64,000 nucleotides of DNA from contig NC_012873.2 in assembly GCF_000003195.3 (NCBI RefSeq), positions 66,659,615 to 66,723,614 of the forward strand, written 5' to 3'. The notes beneath the pieces were generated by a model. It did no database searches and had not been told where the DNA came from. It worked only from the letters and a program-made list of their open reading frames with translations. Of this stretch, positions 1 through 11,700 are shown piece after piece. The stretch's first letter is position 1. Each line of letters opens with the position of its first letter. The DNA is from Sorghum bicolor (taxonomy: Eukaryota; Streptophyta; Magnoliopsida; Poales; Poaceae). A program made the position numbers and the translations under genes.

Positions 1-99
1 TTTCGTTTATATTTAATATTTCATGTATGTGCCATAAGATTCGATGTGACAGAAAATCTTAAAAACTTTTTGGTTTTTTTGAGTGAACTAAACAAGGCC
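1..99. mobile_element. MITE, GGCCTTGTTTAGTT family, cut by window edge
   Basis: The right half of a Tourist-like (PIF/Harbinger-type) MITE. It ends in AACTAAACAAGGCC at position 99, followed by TCA, the kind of 3-bp target flank seen at complete copies elsewhere in the window. The inner sequence, including ATTCGATGTGACAG, matches those copies. The left half lies outside the window. Confidence 0.8.
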
Positions 100-1952
100 T
101 CAGCTCGGCGTCGTCCCGCGAAATCAGAGCCGTTTTACCGGTCGCGCGCGGGTGGCTCTGCTTCCGCGCTCCGCACCCGCCGCGCAATGAGCATGCTCGC
201 GAGAAACAGAAGCAGGACAGCTACGAAGCGTGATCGGCTGATTGCTGCCTGCGGCTGTTTTACCTTTGGCTTGAATGGCACCGCGAGCACGTGACCTTGG
301 AATCTCGAGATGCATTAAAATGGTGCGCTCAGTAGATGCGATCATCAGAGGCATTAAACATTCTGTTATTATGGTAAATAAAAAGTATGTACACATGTAC
401 GTAGTTTTTGATACGATTTGTGCAGTGCCATAATTGGCTGTGACTGTACCAGTCTCGCACGTATCATGACTCATGAAGTCGGATGCCACGACAGGAGACT
501 TCCGTTTGGCCGTGCCGGGCTCTCGTGATGGTTAAACTATTTTTCAGTAAGGGTCGGTTCTTTATTTGAGAGGAATTAGAATCTACTGTACTTTAATTGA
601 TTAGGTCATTTCAGTTAAAGCTTGATATTCTACCCTCATATCTAAATATCTAATTATTTTTTGAGCATCTTAACGATCTCAAATGAAAAAACTCTAAACT
701 AGAAAGTCATAGATCTTGTCGAGATCTACAATATTTATATAAAAAAATTTTTATTTGATTTTGTATAAAAATATTTTCCCTAAGACAGATTAATCATATC
801 AAATCATATATTTTTTGTATGGAATTCAATTAAAATAATTTTTATACAAAACTGATAGATATTGTCGAAATTTACAACTTTGTAGTTCTGAGTTTTTCAT
901 TTGAGGTTATTAAAATGCTCAAAAAAATTAATTACATATTCAGTCTTGAGGGTATTTTTGACTTTTCACACTCACGATTTGGCACCGTTAAAGCTAAATC
1001 TGACAGAAATGACATGAATGGCAAAAGAGTTTGCAATGGCACATGTGAGAGCTCATTTTTTAATAGTTTATAGGTAATTACCAACTTCTATAATGGCATA
1101 CATATAAAAGTCTTTATAAAATGTGTTGCTTGTATCGCTAACAATAATGTACAAATATATTCCATATACAATTTTATTAGCTTAATTAATCTATTATCAA
1201 ATTGTAATTATTAGAATGAATCAATTCCAAGGATCCAAATAGGCTCTACAACATTGTCTCAAACTCCTCCGCTTTATGTTTTTTTTCGCTCCATGAAGTT
1301 AACTCCCTGCGAAACAACTCAACTCCACCAAATTTTGGAGTGAAAAGCTAAATGCATAAGAAGGTTCCCCTTATTTTATTTCGAGATGGAGCATGTGTAA
1401 AGGTGCTCTAAAAGTTTTCAGAGTCGCTCAACCATGGAGTTTTTAGACTGATCCAAATAGTCCTAAATAAAGTTGTAATTAGAAACCAAATGTGTTTTTT
1501 TTTTCTATGCTCTTATATAATCTAGGGAGGATGTACTTCTGCTGACGTGGACATGTTAGCGTGACTGGTGTTACTGGTATACATTCCTCGGTATATCCGG
1601 ATCTCACAACGAGCAAAAAGATCCACGGAATATGCACAAGTTTTATATGCCTTTCATGCTTTGACGAACGCAGGCAGCAGCTTTGGTGCACGCATGTGGT
1701 GGCTCGCTAACCCCGAAGGCCCGGATCCGCCATCCGCCGGTCAGACCATCACCCTATCAAGGCTGTCTCAAGAGATGGGCCACGAGGCCTGCAGGCTCAG
1801 GCTTCAGGCTTCAGCCCAGTTTCCTGCCGACGACGTAGCGGCCCAGCAGTGCCTGCACTCCGCTCGTCGGCACTCTCGTCGTCTTCACCAAAACCCTATA
1901 GCGGGATGAAGAAGAAGCGGAGCCCCCAGCCCAGCTCCACCCGCCCGCCGCC
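100..1952. other. Intergenic DNA upstream of the uS15 gene, with a foldback repeat
   Basis: No gene is supported here. The first 350 bases are GC-rich and could be a decayed exon or a transposon end, but no protein family is recognisable. Bases 664-730 and 880-925 are inverted copies of each other (AAATGAAAAACTC-type arms around an AT-rich loop), so this part is probably a degenerate foldback MITE. GC content rises again from about 1680 towards the uS15 start, consistent with promoter and 5' leader, but no TATA box was assigned. Confidence 0.5.
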
Positions 1953-3846
1953 ATGGCGCTGCTACGGATCACCGCGCGGAGGAGAACCGTTCTCCCCGCC
2001 ACCCGTGCCTTCTCCTCCTCGTCCTCTTACCCGCCGTTCCGTCCGCCCCCACCTCCGGCGAACGACCCCGAAGCCGCCCAGTCCCCATCCTCCTCTTCCT
2101 CCCCAAACCCTGGCGCGCCGCGGAACCCGGCGTCCTCGGCCTTCCAGGACATCAGAGATAGTCTCCACACGTCTCCCGCGTCGCCCTCTCCGCCCCGGAT
2201 CCCGACGAACCTGCCCCGCCCCAACCCCTCGCGCGGAGCTCCTCCTTCGCAACGGACCCCTGAAGACATCCGCCGGATGATCCTGAACTTCCGCTCAACC
2301 GGCGGCGTGCCTTCCACCTCCTCTCCAGGAGCCGCCTCGTCACCCTCCGCTCCCGGAGCGTCCCCCTTGTTCGCGGACCTGTTCAAGAATGCCAGCGTCG
2401 CCCAGGGCCCCAACGCCGGGCAGGGGGTGCTCGGCCTCGATGCCGTCCGAGGGAGCCTCAAGGCCCCCCGTTCGTCGAAGCCTTTAATGACCCCTTTGCC
2501 GAGCAGCACCTTCCGCCCGGAGCTAGAGAGGAACTCGAAGGCTGTGGGTGCGGGGCAGGAAGAGAAGGGCTCTGCCATTGCGCTTAAGAGGCACTACAGC
2601 CACGAAGAGCTTGGGAAGAGGCTAGGGGAGCTGCGGCCTGTGGGTGCGGGCAAAGACGGCAAGGAGTGGTTCTCGCTCACGGAGCTGCAGGGGCGTATCG
2701 CCAAGCTGGCAGAGTTGGAGAAGCAGGAGTACCGGTTTGCCAGTGCCACTGCCAGGCACCCGTATTCCGAACTCCGGAGTGGCATTGAGAACCTGCAGAA
2801 ACAAAGAAAACCGGCTCCGCTGGTAAACATGAGTTCACTGCTGAACCTTGGCGGCCAGCTGGACTACATGGATCGGCCTCCGCAGGAGGAGTTGTTAGAG
2901 AAGGTGAGTGAGATTGGCCTTTTATCAAAGTAATTCCTTAGCTTATTTACAGTCTTAGGATAGGATGTGATCTACTACTGCTGATCAAAGCTGTTATCTT
3001 CAGTACTTCCGTCCAGATCATATGTCATCCGAAGAGAAGATGAAATTGGAGCTCCAAAGGGTGAGGGACGAGTTCAAGATGTCCGAGAGTGACTGTGGTT
3101 CTGCACGAGTTCAAAGTAAACTCACTTTATTCTTCTTGAGTTTGAAGTAAACACTTAACCCTGTCCACGATTCTGTGTTTGTTTACCTTTATTGGTTGTT
3201 ATTTGATTCTTATATCTGAAACAAACCTGTAGCTATATATGAACTAAACAGTACACACCTTTCTGCTTTGTCAATCCCTTGTATCTCTTTAATTTATTTA
3301 TTTTTCTACATGAGGTCTGATAGCGCTCTGATGTACGTTTAAAGATGTCGAGCATTGTATATTTGTATGCCCTTGTGGCTCAATGCCTTTTGTATGTGAA
3401 TCATGCGTGTTACTGATATGTCCATATTTCGTTTCCAGTTGCCCAACTGACTCTGAAAATCAAGCATCTGTCAGCTGTTCTACACAAGAAGGTATGCAAA
3501 ATCCTAGGTCCTCCTTATGATTTAGTGTGCTGTTTCACTGCAACATCTGGCAGCAATGCTTTTGGAACTGTTTAATCTTGATTCAGAGAAGTAATTCGTG
3601 CACCGTGTTATGATGCAGGATAAACATTCTAGGAAGGGGCTTCAGGAGATGGTCCAAAGGAGGAAGAAATACCTGAAATACTTGCGCAGAACCGACTGGG
3701 ATTCGTACTGTCTTGTTCTGTCAAAGCTGGGGCTTCGCGATGTGCCAGAGTACAAAGCTCCTGACTACAAGAGCAAAGCAACCACCAAGGCCAAATCTAA
3801 GAAGAAGAGCAAGGGCAAGGGCAAGAAGAGAAAGGTGAAGGCATAG
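1953..3846 (+). CDS. Mitochondrial small-subunit ribosomal protein uS15 (S15)
   Basis: Four coding exons, 1953-2903, 3004-3115, 3439-3491 and 3619-3846, join in phase to a 447-residue protein. The first exon encodes a long N-terminal part: an Arg/Ser-rich start (MALLRITARRRTVLPATRAF) typical of a mitochondrial targeting peptide, then a Pro/Ser-rich low-complexity stretch. The S15 domain is made by exons 2-4, roughly residues 350-435, with QIAQLTLKIKHL, HKKDKHSRKGLQ, RRKKYLKYLRR and LGLRD, the 16S-rRNA-binding helical core of the uS15 family. A Lys-rich tail ends the protein. Bacterial S15 is about 89 residues; plant nuclear S15 proteins with long N-terminal extensions are known and are mitochondrial. 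The start ATG has a good context (GCCGCCATGG). Mitochondrial rather than plastid targeting is inferred from the leader and from that family. Confidence 0.93.
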
Positions 3847-3921
3847 AGGTGGTGAACAAATCTGCCCTTCTTTTGGCCAAATCTAATTATAAGAAGAAGA
3901 GCAAGGGCAAGAAGAGAAACG
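3786..3921 (+). repeat. Copied C-terminal coding segment in the uS15 3' UTR
   Basis: The coding tail GCCAAATCTAAGAAGAAGAG (from about 3789, running to about 3834) reappears with small changes about 90 bases on, just after the stop codon (about 3878-3920). The second copy has a short insertion after AAATCTAA and lies in the presumed 3' UTR. It looks like a local duplication that was left outside the reading frame. Confidence 0.75.
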
Positions 3922-4071
3922 CTCAGGCCCGAGATGGCTCGATCCAGTATTGCAATGCTGTATTTGAAGCTGTTTGTAATAACCATTTCTCTGGAGTCTA
4001 GATGCCTATGTTTTTCCTTGTCTTGCTAGGAGCTGCAGCCTTCTCTAACAACTGATTTCTTCTTGCCCTTA

Positions 4072-4312
4072 GGTCTTGTTTACTTCCACCCCAAAACTTA
4101 ATTTTTTTTAAGATTCCCCATCATCAAATCTTTAGACGTATGTATGAAGTATTAAATATAGACGAAAATAAAAATTAATTGTACAGTTTGGTTAGAATTT
4201 ACGAGATGAATTTTTTGAGCCTAGTTAGTCCATGGTTGGACAATAATTACCATAAACAAACGAAAGTGCTACAGTGACGTGAAATTTTTTCCTTCCGAAA
4301 CTAAACACGGCC
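4072..4312. mobile_element. Tourist-like MITE, TTA target duplication
   Basis: A 241-bp member of the GGCCTTGTTTAGTT family. It starts GGTCTTGTTTACTTCC, ends in GAAACTAAACACGGCC, and is flanked by TTA on both sides (4069-4071 and 4313-4315). Three-base TNA target duplications are typical of PIF/Harbinger-derived MITEs. Confidence 0.88.
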
Positions 4313-5294
4313 TTAGTTCTCCCGCTGAATTTGCCGACAAGGGATGTGAAGTAACAGATGCGATAGTACTAGAATCTGTCTATGATCACTCGAGTGTATT
4401 GGTCCTATAACACTCAGATTTCTTTTCTTAACACCTTGTTTTGTTGGAGCTTTGTTGTCATGGGCCTCTAATGAGACCCTATCGTGCCCACGACGATCTT
4501 CTTCCCCTCTCACGCCACTGTCATGACCATGGTTGCCTCTATCTTAATCTGGCTCAGGCGCTGCCTTCGCTGCTCGCTCCATCGGCGGTGGCGTCATTGC
4601 TGCTGTCCAAAATATCTTCTAAGCCAATAGGAGATGTCAAAGATGGAGAAGAAGAGAGGGAGACGAAGAGAAGATAGAAGAATCAAGTGCTCCAACATTC
4701 AAGTGAGATGTAGCTTTTCTATAGCACTATACCATTACGTCATCGCCAATTTGTAGCTTTACAAAAATTCTTGTTTGTGCTTGACATAACTTGGCCATAA
4801 TTCTTGTAAAAAAAGCGTGAACCATATGCCAATCTTGCTAGAGTATGCGTCAGAGATTGAGAAGAAGAGAAAAAAAAAGAATCTGAGTATTCCTCTCGAG
4901 TGAGATGTAACTTTTCTGTAGCACTATACCATTTATGTCATCATCAATTTGTAGATTTGCTAGAATACTCGAGTGGAATGTAGCTTTTATGTAGTACTAT
5001 ACCAATACATCATCGTTAGTCTGTAGTTTCGTCCGTCTTGTTCGTTTAGTTGATAAGTCATGTTAGAAAATATTTGTCGGTTGATTTGTTGTGAGAAAAA
5101 AATATTATTGAATGACTAATAGATTCGGCTGATAAGCTCAAACAAATAAGCTGAAACCATAATTTTTGTAAAAAATGCATGAACCATATGATAATCATGC
5201 TAGAGCACAAAAAAAATGCATTGTCCGTTTGTAATTTGGTACTCACATTATCATTGCAGTACTCGAAGTATCATTTTGATAGAAATTCTACTAA
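4313..5294. other. Intergenic DNA with three diverged copies of a ~60-bp unit
   Basis: No gene seen. A roughly 60-bp unit containing GTGAGATGTAGCTTTTCT and CACTATACCATT occurs at about 4701-4760, 4899-4959 and 4971-5031, all in the same direction, and the first two are each preceded by an AAGAAGAG-rich stretch. The later part (about 5035-5165) resembles the end of a grass element with GTTTGTTTGGCTTATAAG-like sequence, but no borders could be fixed. Confidence 0.55.
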
Positions 5295-5536
5295 GGCCTT
5301 GTTTAGTTCACCCAAAAATTCAAAAAAAATTTCAAGATTCATCGTCACATCAAATTTTGTAGCACATACATGAAACACTAAACATAAATAGAAACAAAAA
5401 CTAATTACACAATTTATCTATAATTTATGAGACAAATTTTAAGTCTAATTAGTCTATAATTAAATAATATTTATTAAATATAAATAAAAATAATACGGTG
5501 TCAAAATCCAAAAACTTTTAACAACTAAACAAGGCC
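5295..5536. mobile_element. Tourist-like MITE, TAA target duplication
   Basis: A 242-bp member of the same MITE family, GGCCTTGTTTAGTTCACCC to CAACTAAACAAGGCC, flanked by TAA at 5292-5294 and 5537-5539. It lies about 260 bp upstream of the NAA35 start codon, so it is in or next to that promoter. Confidence 0.9.
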
Positions 5537-5793
5537 TAATTTTGATTTGAAGACTGCTATATCAGAACGAGGAGGCTCCACGACCAATCCGACCCGACCT
5601 GCGGTCCTCGGCCGGCGGCTCGGCTTCCTCGTCTCGCTGCCCCTCACTACCACGCAACCAGTAAAAACCTCTCACCCCCGAACCCCTCCGCCGCCGACGC
5701 CGCCGCCGTGGCCAAGGAGCGCGAAAGGGACGCGACCTATCCCTCGGACCTCGGACGCGGCTCCAGATCTCCGCCGCCGCCCGCTTCTCTTCC

Positions 5794-8700
5794 ATGGAGG
5801 CGAGATCCTCGTCCTCTGCGGCCGCCGTGCCGCCGCCCCCCTCCATACCCTCGTCCAGCGACCAGGGCGTCTGGGCTGACGTCTCGCCGCTCCTCGCCGC
5901 CGCTTGCTGTGGTAAACCTCGAGGCAGAGCCTTCCCCTTGCTGTTTGCTGATGTGAAACGTGCTAGTCTCTGTTGTTCGGAGGCCTTGCATGCAGGCTCT
6001 GTTGTGCGGTGGATCGTGCGTGTAGATCTCGGTGTATGTGGATACTGGTGTGGACGGTTTCTCGTTTTGGTTTGCACCGAGCAATGCGAGATGCTTGGTT
6101 GCTTCAGGAGATTTTGGTGTCAGCAGCATATGGGATGTACCCAGTCAATTTTAAACCGTAGAGAAAAAAACACGCATACTGTGTTTGATTCAATAGTAAA
6201 TATGAATGGGTTGCCGTTGCAGTGGGAGAACTGTACTGGCAATAGGGATATTCTGTAGAATGCGTTGTCTAGGTCCTAGGATTTGGTGTTTGTTTTACGT
6301 TGCATTTTAAACGCTAGATTCAAACACCTGCCCATTCTGAGGTAACCTGTAAGTGATGTGTCGTTGAAAGACCTGAGAATCGAGAACATGTAGTTTCATG
6401 CCCCGAGAGTTACTGATTTTCTCAATTCATGATTGATAACATGTAACCAACCTTCCCTTTTAGGGATGGATTAAGGGTTTTAGGAGGGCTGTATGGATTT
6501 TAATGGATCTGTTTTACAAATTAGGAAGGTCTTTTGACTAGCATTGGTTAGTCATTGAGGTGCCTGGGTTGCAACAGAGCTACTGCCTACTGGTATATGT
6601 GCAGTAAGAGAAGCAAACTTGATGTTCCTCTCTTGTCTGCTTATGTGCCTGGAGGCACTATTTGAGGATTAGTTCTGTAACTAAGCGAAGTATAAGATGC
6701 GATCACTTAGGGAATGACCAAGTTTGTGGGTGGCAAGGCTCCTGTGCAAACCCCCCTGGCTCAAATTGAGCTCAAAATTTCTGATCTTCCATTATGTATC
6801 CTTTGCCTCATGGTGCTTTCGTGAAGTTTGTTTGGGAAGTGACTTTTCTATAAATATAGAATTATTATATTCAAACATTTATGTACAAATTATTGGCGCT
6901 TTGAACAACATATTTCGAGAAAGTAATCAAGTTAAAATGCTGCACATGAAAATATATCTGTGCACTTTTTAAAATATTTTACAATTTGGTAGAAGTGCAG
7001 TCTTCTTTTTTCAAAACTAATTAGTTAGTTCAATCTCAAGTGGGGATGGTTTGTCGTTTTCTAGGGCTGCTTGTTGCCAAAGTCCACTATGGGAAATGTT
7101 GATGCTGGATTTAGATGCATCTCAGACTCTGTCCGTACTGATAGAAACAGACAGCTGAGAGTTGAGCCTATGCTCAGATCTAATAGCTAACTTATCTTTT
7201 ATTTTGTCTCCTACTGACTGTTCATGCTTGTAGATCTCCAGGATGGGGAACTTGTACATGGAGAAAACTTTAGTCTATTTGCTGCAATGTCTGCATTGGA
7301 AGTAAGCCTGCACCACATCCCCTGCTATTTGATTGTGCTTCATCTCCTTTTTCCTTTCTATTCTGCATTGTGGATATCAAGGCTCATGATGCTCTTGTTT
7401 TACTGAACTATTTTGTGCATTTAGTTATTATTATGATTTAGCAATTGGTTGATCTTTTCCTTGTAGACATAGTATTTTCTCGGTCACCTGAGTTGCTTTT
7501 CTTGACTGTCACTCAACTTTTTGGGTCACTTGAGGATCTGGATGCATGCATCCTTGTGAAAAGCTATCTCTTGACAATTCACTCATTGATGTGATAGGCA
7601 ATTTTTTTTAAAAAATTTTGATTGGCTTGGTCAGTTTTTTTTTCTTCTCACTGATGTCAGTTTCATTGAAAACTATGAGACAGAACATTAATTACATACT
7701 CTGCGAGCGAACTCGCTCACTATTTCAAAATCCAAAGCATGCATGTAAGTAGGCAATTCAAAATGTGGTATGGATCAAAAGGGAAGACATGTTTAAGGAA
7801 CCTTTCAAAATATTAATGAATGCTTCAAAGGGCATTTTAGTTCATAATGCTAATGTCATAATGACTAAGCCAAACATCATACTGGTGAGGTCCATTGAGT
7901 GAGGCACTTCAATGGTTTGTTGTTTTATTGTTCCAATCTATTGCTTGATTTTAGTTCTCAGTAGTACTCCGTCCTGATAGATAATGGATCCAAAAATGGA
8001 TTCTGGAATTGAGAGAAGTCGATACAACTCCGTTGAAGAGGCCATAGAAGATGGTGTTGCACCAATCCCACTTAGCTTGGACAGGACACTTGATGTTCAA
8101 CGCTCTATTGATGTCATGGATCATCTTTTCTCATGTGAGGTACTTAAGTCCTCTTGCATGTAATATGTGCAACCTTTTCAATTTCACTAAACCACATATT
8201 TTAATGCTTTATTTATCAGGCAACATGGCACAAGGGGCACACTCTAGCTCAGACTGTATTTACATGTATCTACCTTATGAGAATGGAGAGAACTTCATCG
8301 CATGCTGTACTAAATAGCTTTTGCAGGATTTTGCGTGCTACTTGTAATGCTGTCATTTCTGTTGTTTCTACTGCCCGAACTCATGAGGTACTGTGTTGGA
8401 CCTTGGATGCTATCTATCTCCATTTTTCTCTGGTTACTTTTATCCATAATCTACGGCATGTCAAGAATATGAAATTTGATGGTTCTAGAAATAATTTATG
8501 CATATTGACTATCTTGACAAAGTTCGTTCTTTATAGCCTCCTTATTTCACTATCTCCACTAAACCCTTTCTTGAAAATTGCTTTAATCTGCCATGCTGCT
8601 TAACTTGTTTGGATCTGAAGACAATCACCTTGACGAGTTATTTTTGTAAGCTAGCATCTCCTTGCAAATGAGTCGCACAAATTAACATTTTTGTTTCTAG

Positions 8701-11700
8701 ATTTGTGCAATTTAGTTTGGGAACATATCTAGTGCAAACCATAACCTCCGTGAAAACCTATGCAAACCATGGCAAAAAAGTTGTCTAAATTCATCAAAAA
8801 AATCGCACATGTAGATGATTTGATAATACACAACATTGTAAAATATCTTGTCCAAACTCAACTTTGTTTGTGAGATATAAAAATAACAAATTTCAAGCGA
8901 GAAAGGTGTCCACAGAATTTGCTAGAAATTTGTTATTTTTATATCTCACAAATGAATTCGAGTTTGGATAAGATATTTTACAGGGTTGTGTATCATCATA
9001 TCATCTACATGTGTGATTTTTTTGGTGAATTTAGATGACTTTTTTGCCATGGTTTGCACAGGTTTTCACAGAGGTTGTGGTTTGCACTAGATATGTTCTC
9101 ATTTAGTTTTTAGTATATGTTGTCCATAACCTTGTTAGACAGCTAGTGACTGATAGCTTGCATGTGGAGTACTGGAGTAGATTTCATTAGTCTCTGAATG
9201 TTTCCTACATTTCTTACTTTTTTAGTTGCAGAAGTGATTATGGAGGGAAGCTATATTTAGTGCTTTAGGGTGCAGTGCTGTAATGTGTGAGATCTGCTGT
9301 ACATAATTCATACGCCAATATGAGCATCAGTTTTTATTAGTGTTTAACCTGATATGCGAGATATCAACATCTTTTGTGCAGTTGTAACTCCATGATTCCA
9401 CTTGTGAGACAAATCCTTTTTCATGTATCTGTAGGAAGAGGATCTCTTTACTATGTCTTTTGGGCTGCCTTTGAGAGATGAAGGTGATGAAAAGTGCCTG
9501 TCAATTCTAAACTCGGTTGAAGAGACAATATCTCGTCAATTACGTGCATGTAAAGCCCAGGCATTGTCCAAGAAAAAAACACTAGAAGGTATCAGTATTA
9601 AGTGTATGTGCTATATAATCTTATTCTGGTTTTCTCGGTTTATTAATGTCATGAGTATCATTAGTATTGTTGAAACTGCTCCAATTTGAATAATTGTTGT
9701 ATATTAAGTTTCCCTGATGCAAAAAGAAGAAGAAAAGAATTGTTGCCAGTTACTGAAGATAGGAGAAACTATATGTGCTTTGTTTTAGCTCAATTTTCTT
9801 TAGTTCAATCTTGAAATCGCGCTAACTGCTAATTAATTTGCATCAAATTATTCTCATGCATGTATGCAAAGTTTCTGAACACTCAACTAGGTCCTTCACT
9901 TTTAAGTACTTCTAGCTCAGTCTTTAGAATGGTTTGACATAAAAATACTAAATAAGTTAAAAAAAAGTGCAGAAGCCTACATTGAGAATGAGGAGGTAAT
10001 TAATTGGATTATTACTTTGACAAGCTCAATATACTTTGATTTTGTCTTATGTTGACTATATAAATATAAATGAATGAAAACCAATATATTCTTTTTTTAA
10101 TCAATATATGAAGATTGTTGATGTCCTGATATTGACTAGGAATATTTTATTGCTGCAGGTCTTGAATCCCTGCAGGATAATCCTGATCTGGAAGAGGATT
10201 ACTGCAGAGCTCTGTTATGCAGATTACGTTTTCGTAAGGTCTTAACCCTTATTTCCTGTTCAATTCTGTTAAAAAATGGTTGACTGTTTTTTTCTGATTG
10301 TTGTCAATTAACAAATGCATTTCTGAAAGCAGTTTGTTTATCTATGTTCATCTTCTGTTATTACGTATGTACTGATTTCACAGTAAGCATGTACAATTTC
10401 ATGATAGAATCTTTTTTTTTTTGAGAAATAACATGAAACTGTTGGCCTTTTCTTGATTTCTCTCCTTATCCAGTGACGAAATGAAGGAAAAGGACAAACT
10501 ATTACGCTTGCAATTGCCTTACACATTTATTTTTCAATGCCTTTCAGTTGTAGGATCATTTCTGATGTTGTATAGAAGTTTTTTTTTCCTTTCATCTTTC
10601 AATGCCTCCATCACCTTTTTTTGGTGGTTTTGTAGCATTTCTACCATGTTGTTATGTGCATGAGGAAACCTCATGGAAGAGGATTGGAGTTGGCCCGGAA
10701 GCATGTTGCTTCATGCTTGACAGAGCTTAATTTGATGCTTAAGTCTCGGGAGTTTCTCAAGTCCCAGTCCAGCACTACGTTACAGCAAGGTGATGGAAAC
10801 TGCACCACTGCTTCTGGTTGTCAACCTGTTGGCTTTGATGTTAGCTTAAACAGCAGACTTTTGAGTCCCACACCACCACGTGCGGTAAAAGTACTTAGCT
10901 GGAGCGATGTAAGTATGAATTAGGCATTAATTGTGCTCCAAGTTCCTACCTTAATTATTCTTGAAGTTTCTATGTTTTGTTGAATCACATCTGAAAGATG
11001 GACACACTTTTGCAGCTTCCCATGTAATGCTGTAATAATTATGTTTCAGGCCATCAGGTACTTTGAGAGGCTTCTGCATGATCTTGATGTCATCTGCACT
11101 TCGTCGCTCGATCCTGTGCTTGAGAATGTGCTTTACTTTATTGTACAGTTCCAAAAAACAGTGCCAGATTTGGTTCCTAGAGCATTTCTTCAGGTGGGTC
11201 ATACTTACATTCTTCGTGGGCCATCTGCACTACAGCAGTTGGTAGTGTATGACTAACTTGCAATTTAATGTTAGGTAATCGTTTGCTTCTTTTACTGTTT
11301 TAATATCTCACTGATAAAAGTCTTATGCTATAATCAAACATTAGTGATGTCTTATGTTATGAAAGTCTTGGATTAATAAAGCGAGGGAAGATTTTATCTT
11401 TTGTATATTTGGTTGAAAATTTAGTATGGTTCATTTATCTTTTAGAAACATGATTTGTTTCATCCTGTACAACGTGCAGTCTTTGAATTCTTTTACTACA
11501 TCTCATTCGCTGCTTCTTTCTTGCATTAACAATGATCCAAAAATGGCCGTGATGCAGACTTTATTGGTCCAAGATGGCAAACTTTATGGTGAACACTTGT
11601 TTTCTGATGTCATTTCAAGGGCTTTATCACTACCGGACATTATTGGAGATAAGGAATTTCAGATGAATGAGTTTGTTGTGCAGCTAGGTCAGGTCAGACA

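Noticed and set aside
1849..2578. Pro/Arg-rich frames overlapping uS15 exon 1
   Set aside because: Other-frame shadows of a Ser/Pro-rich coding exon.
5562..6077. 171-residue minus-strand frame over the NAA35 first exon
   Set aside because: Shadow of GC-rich NAA35 5' sequence; the plus-strand exon fits a known protein and phase.
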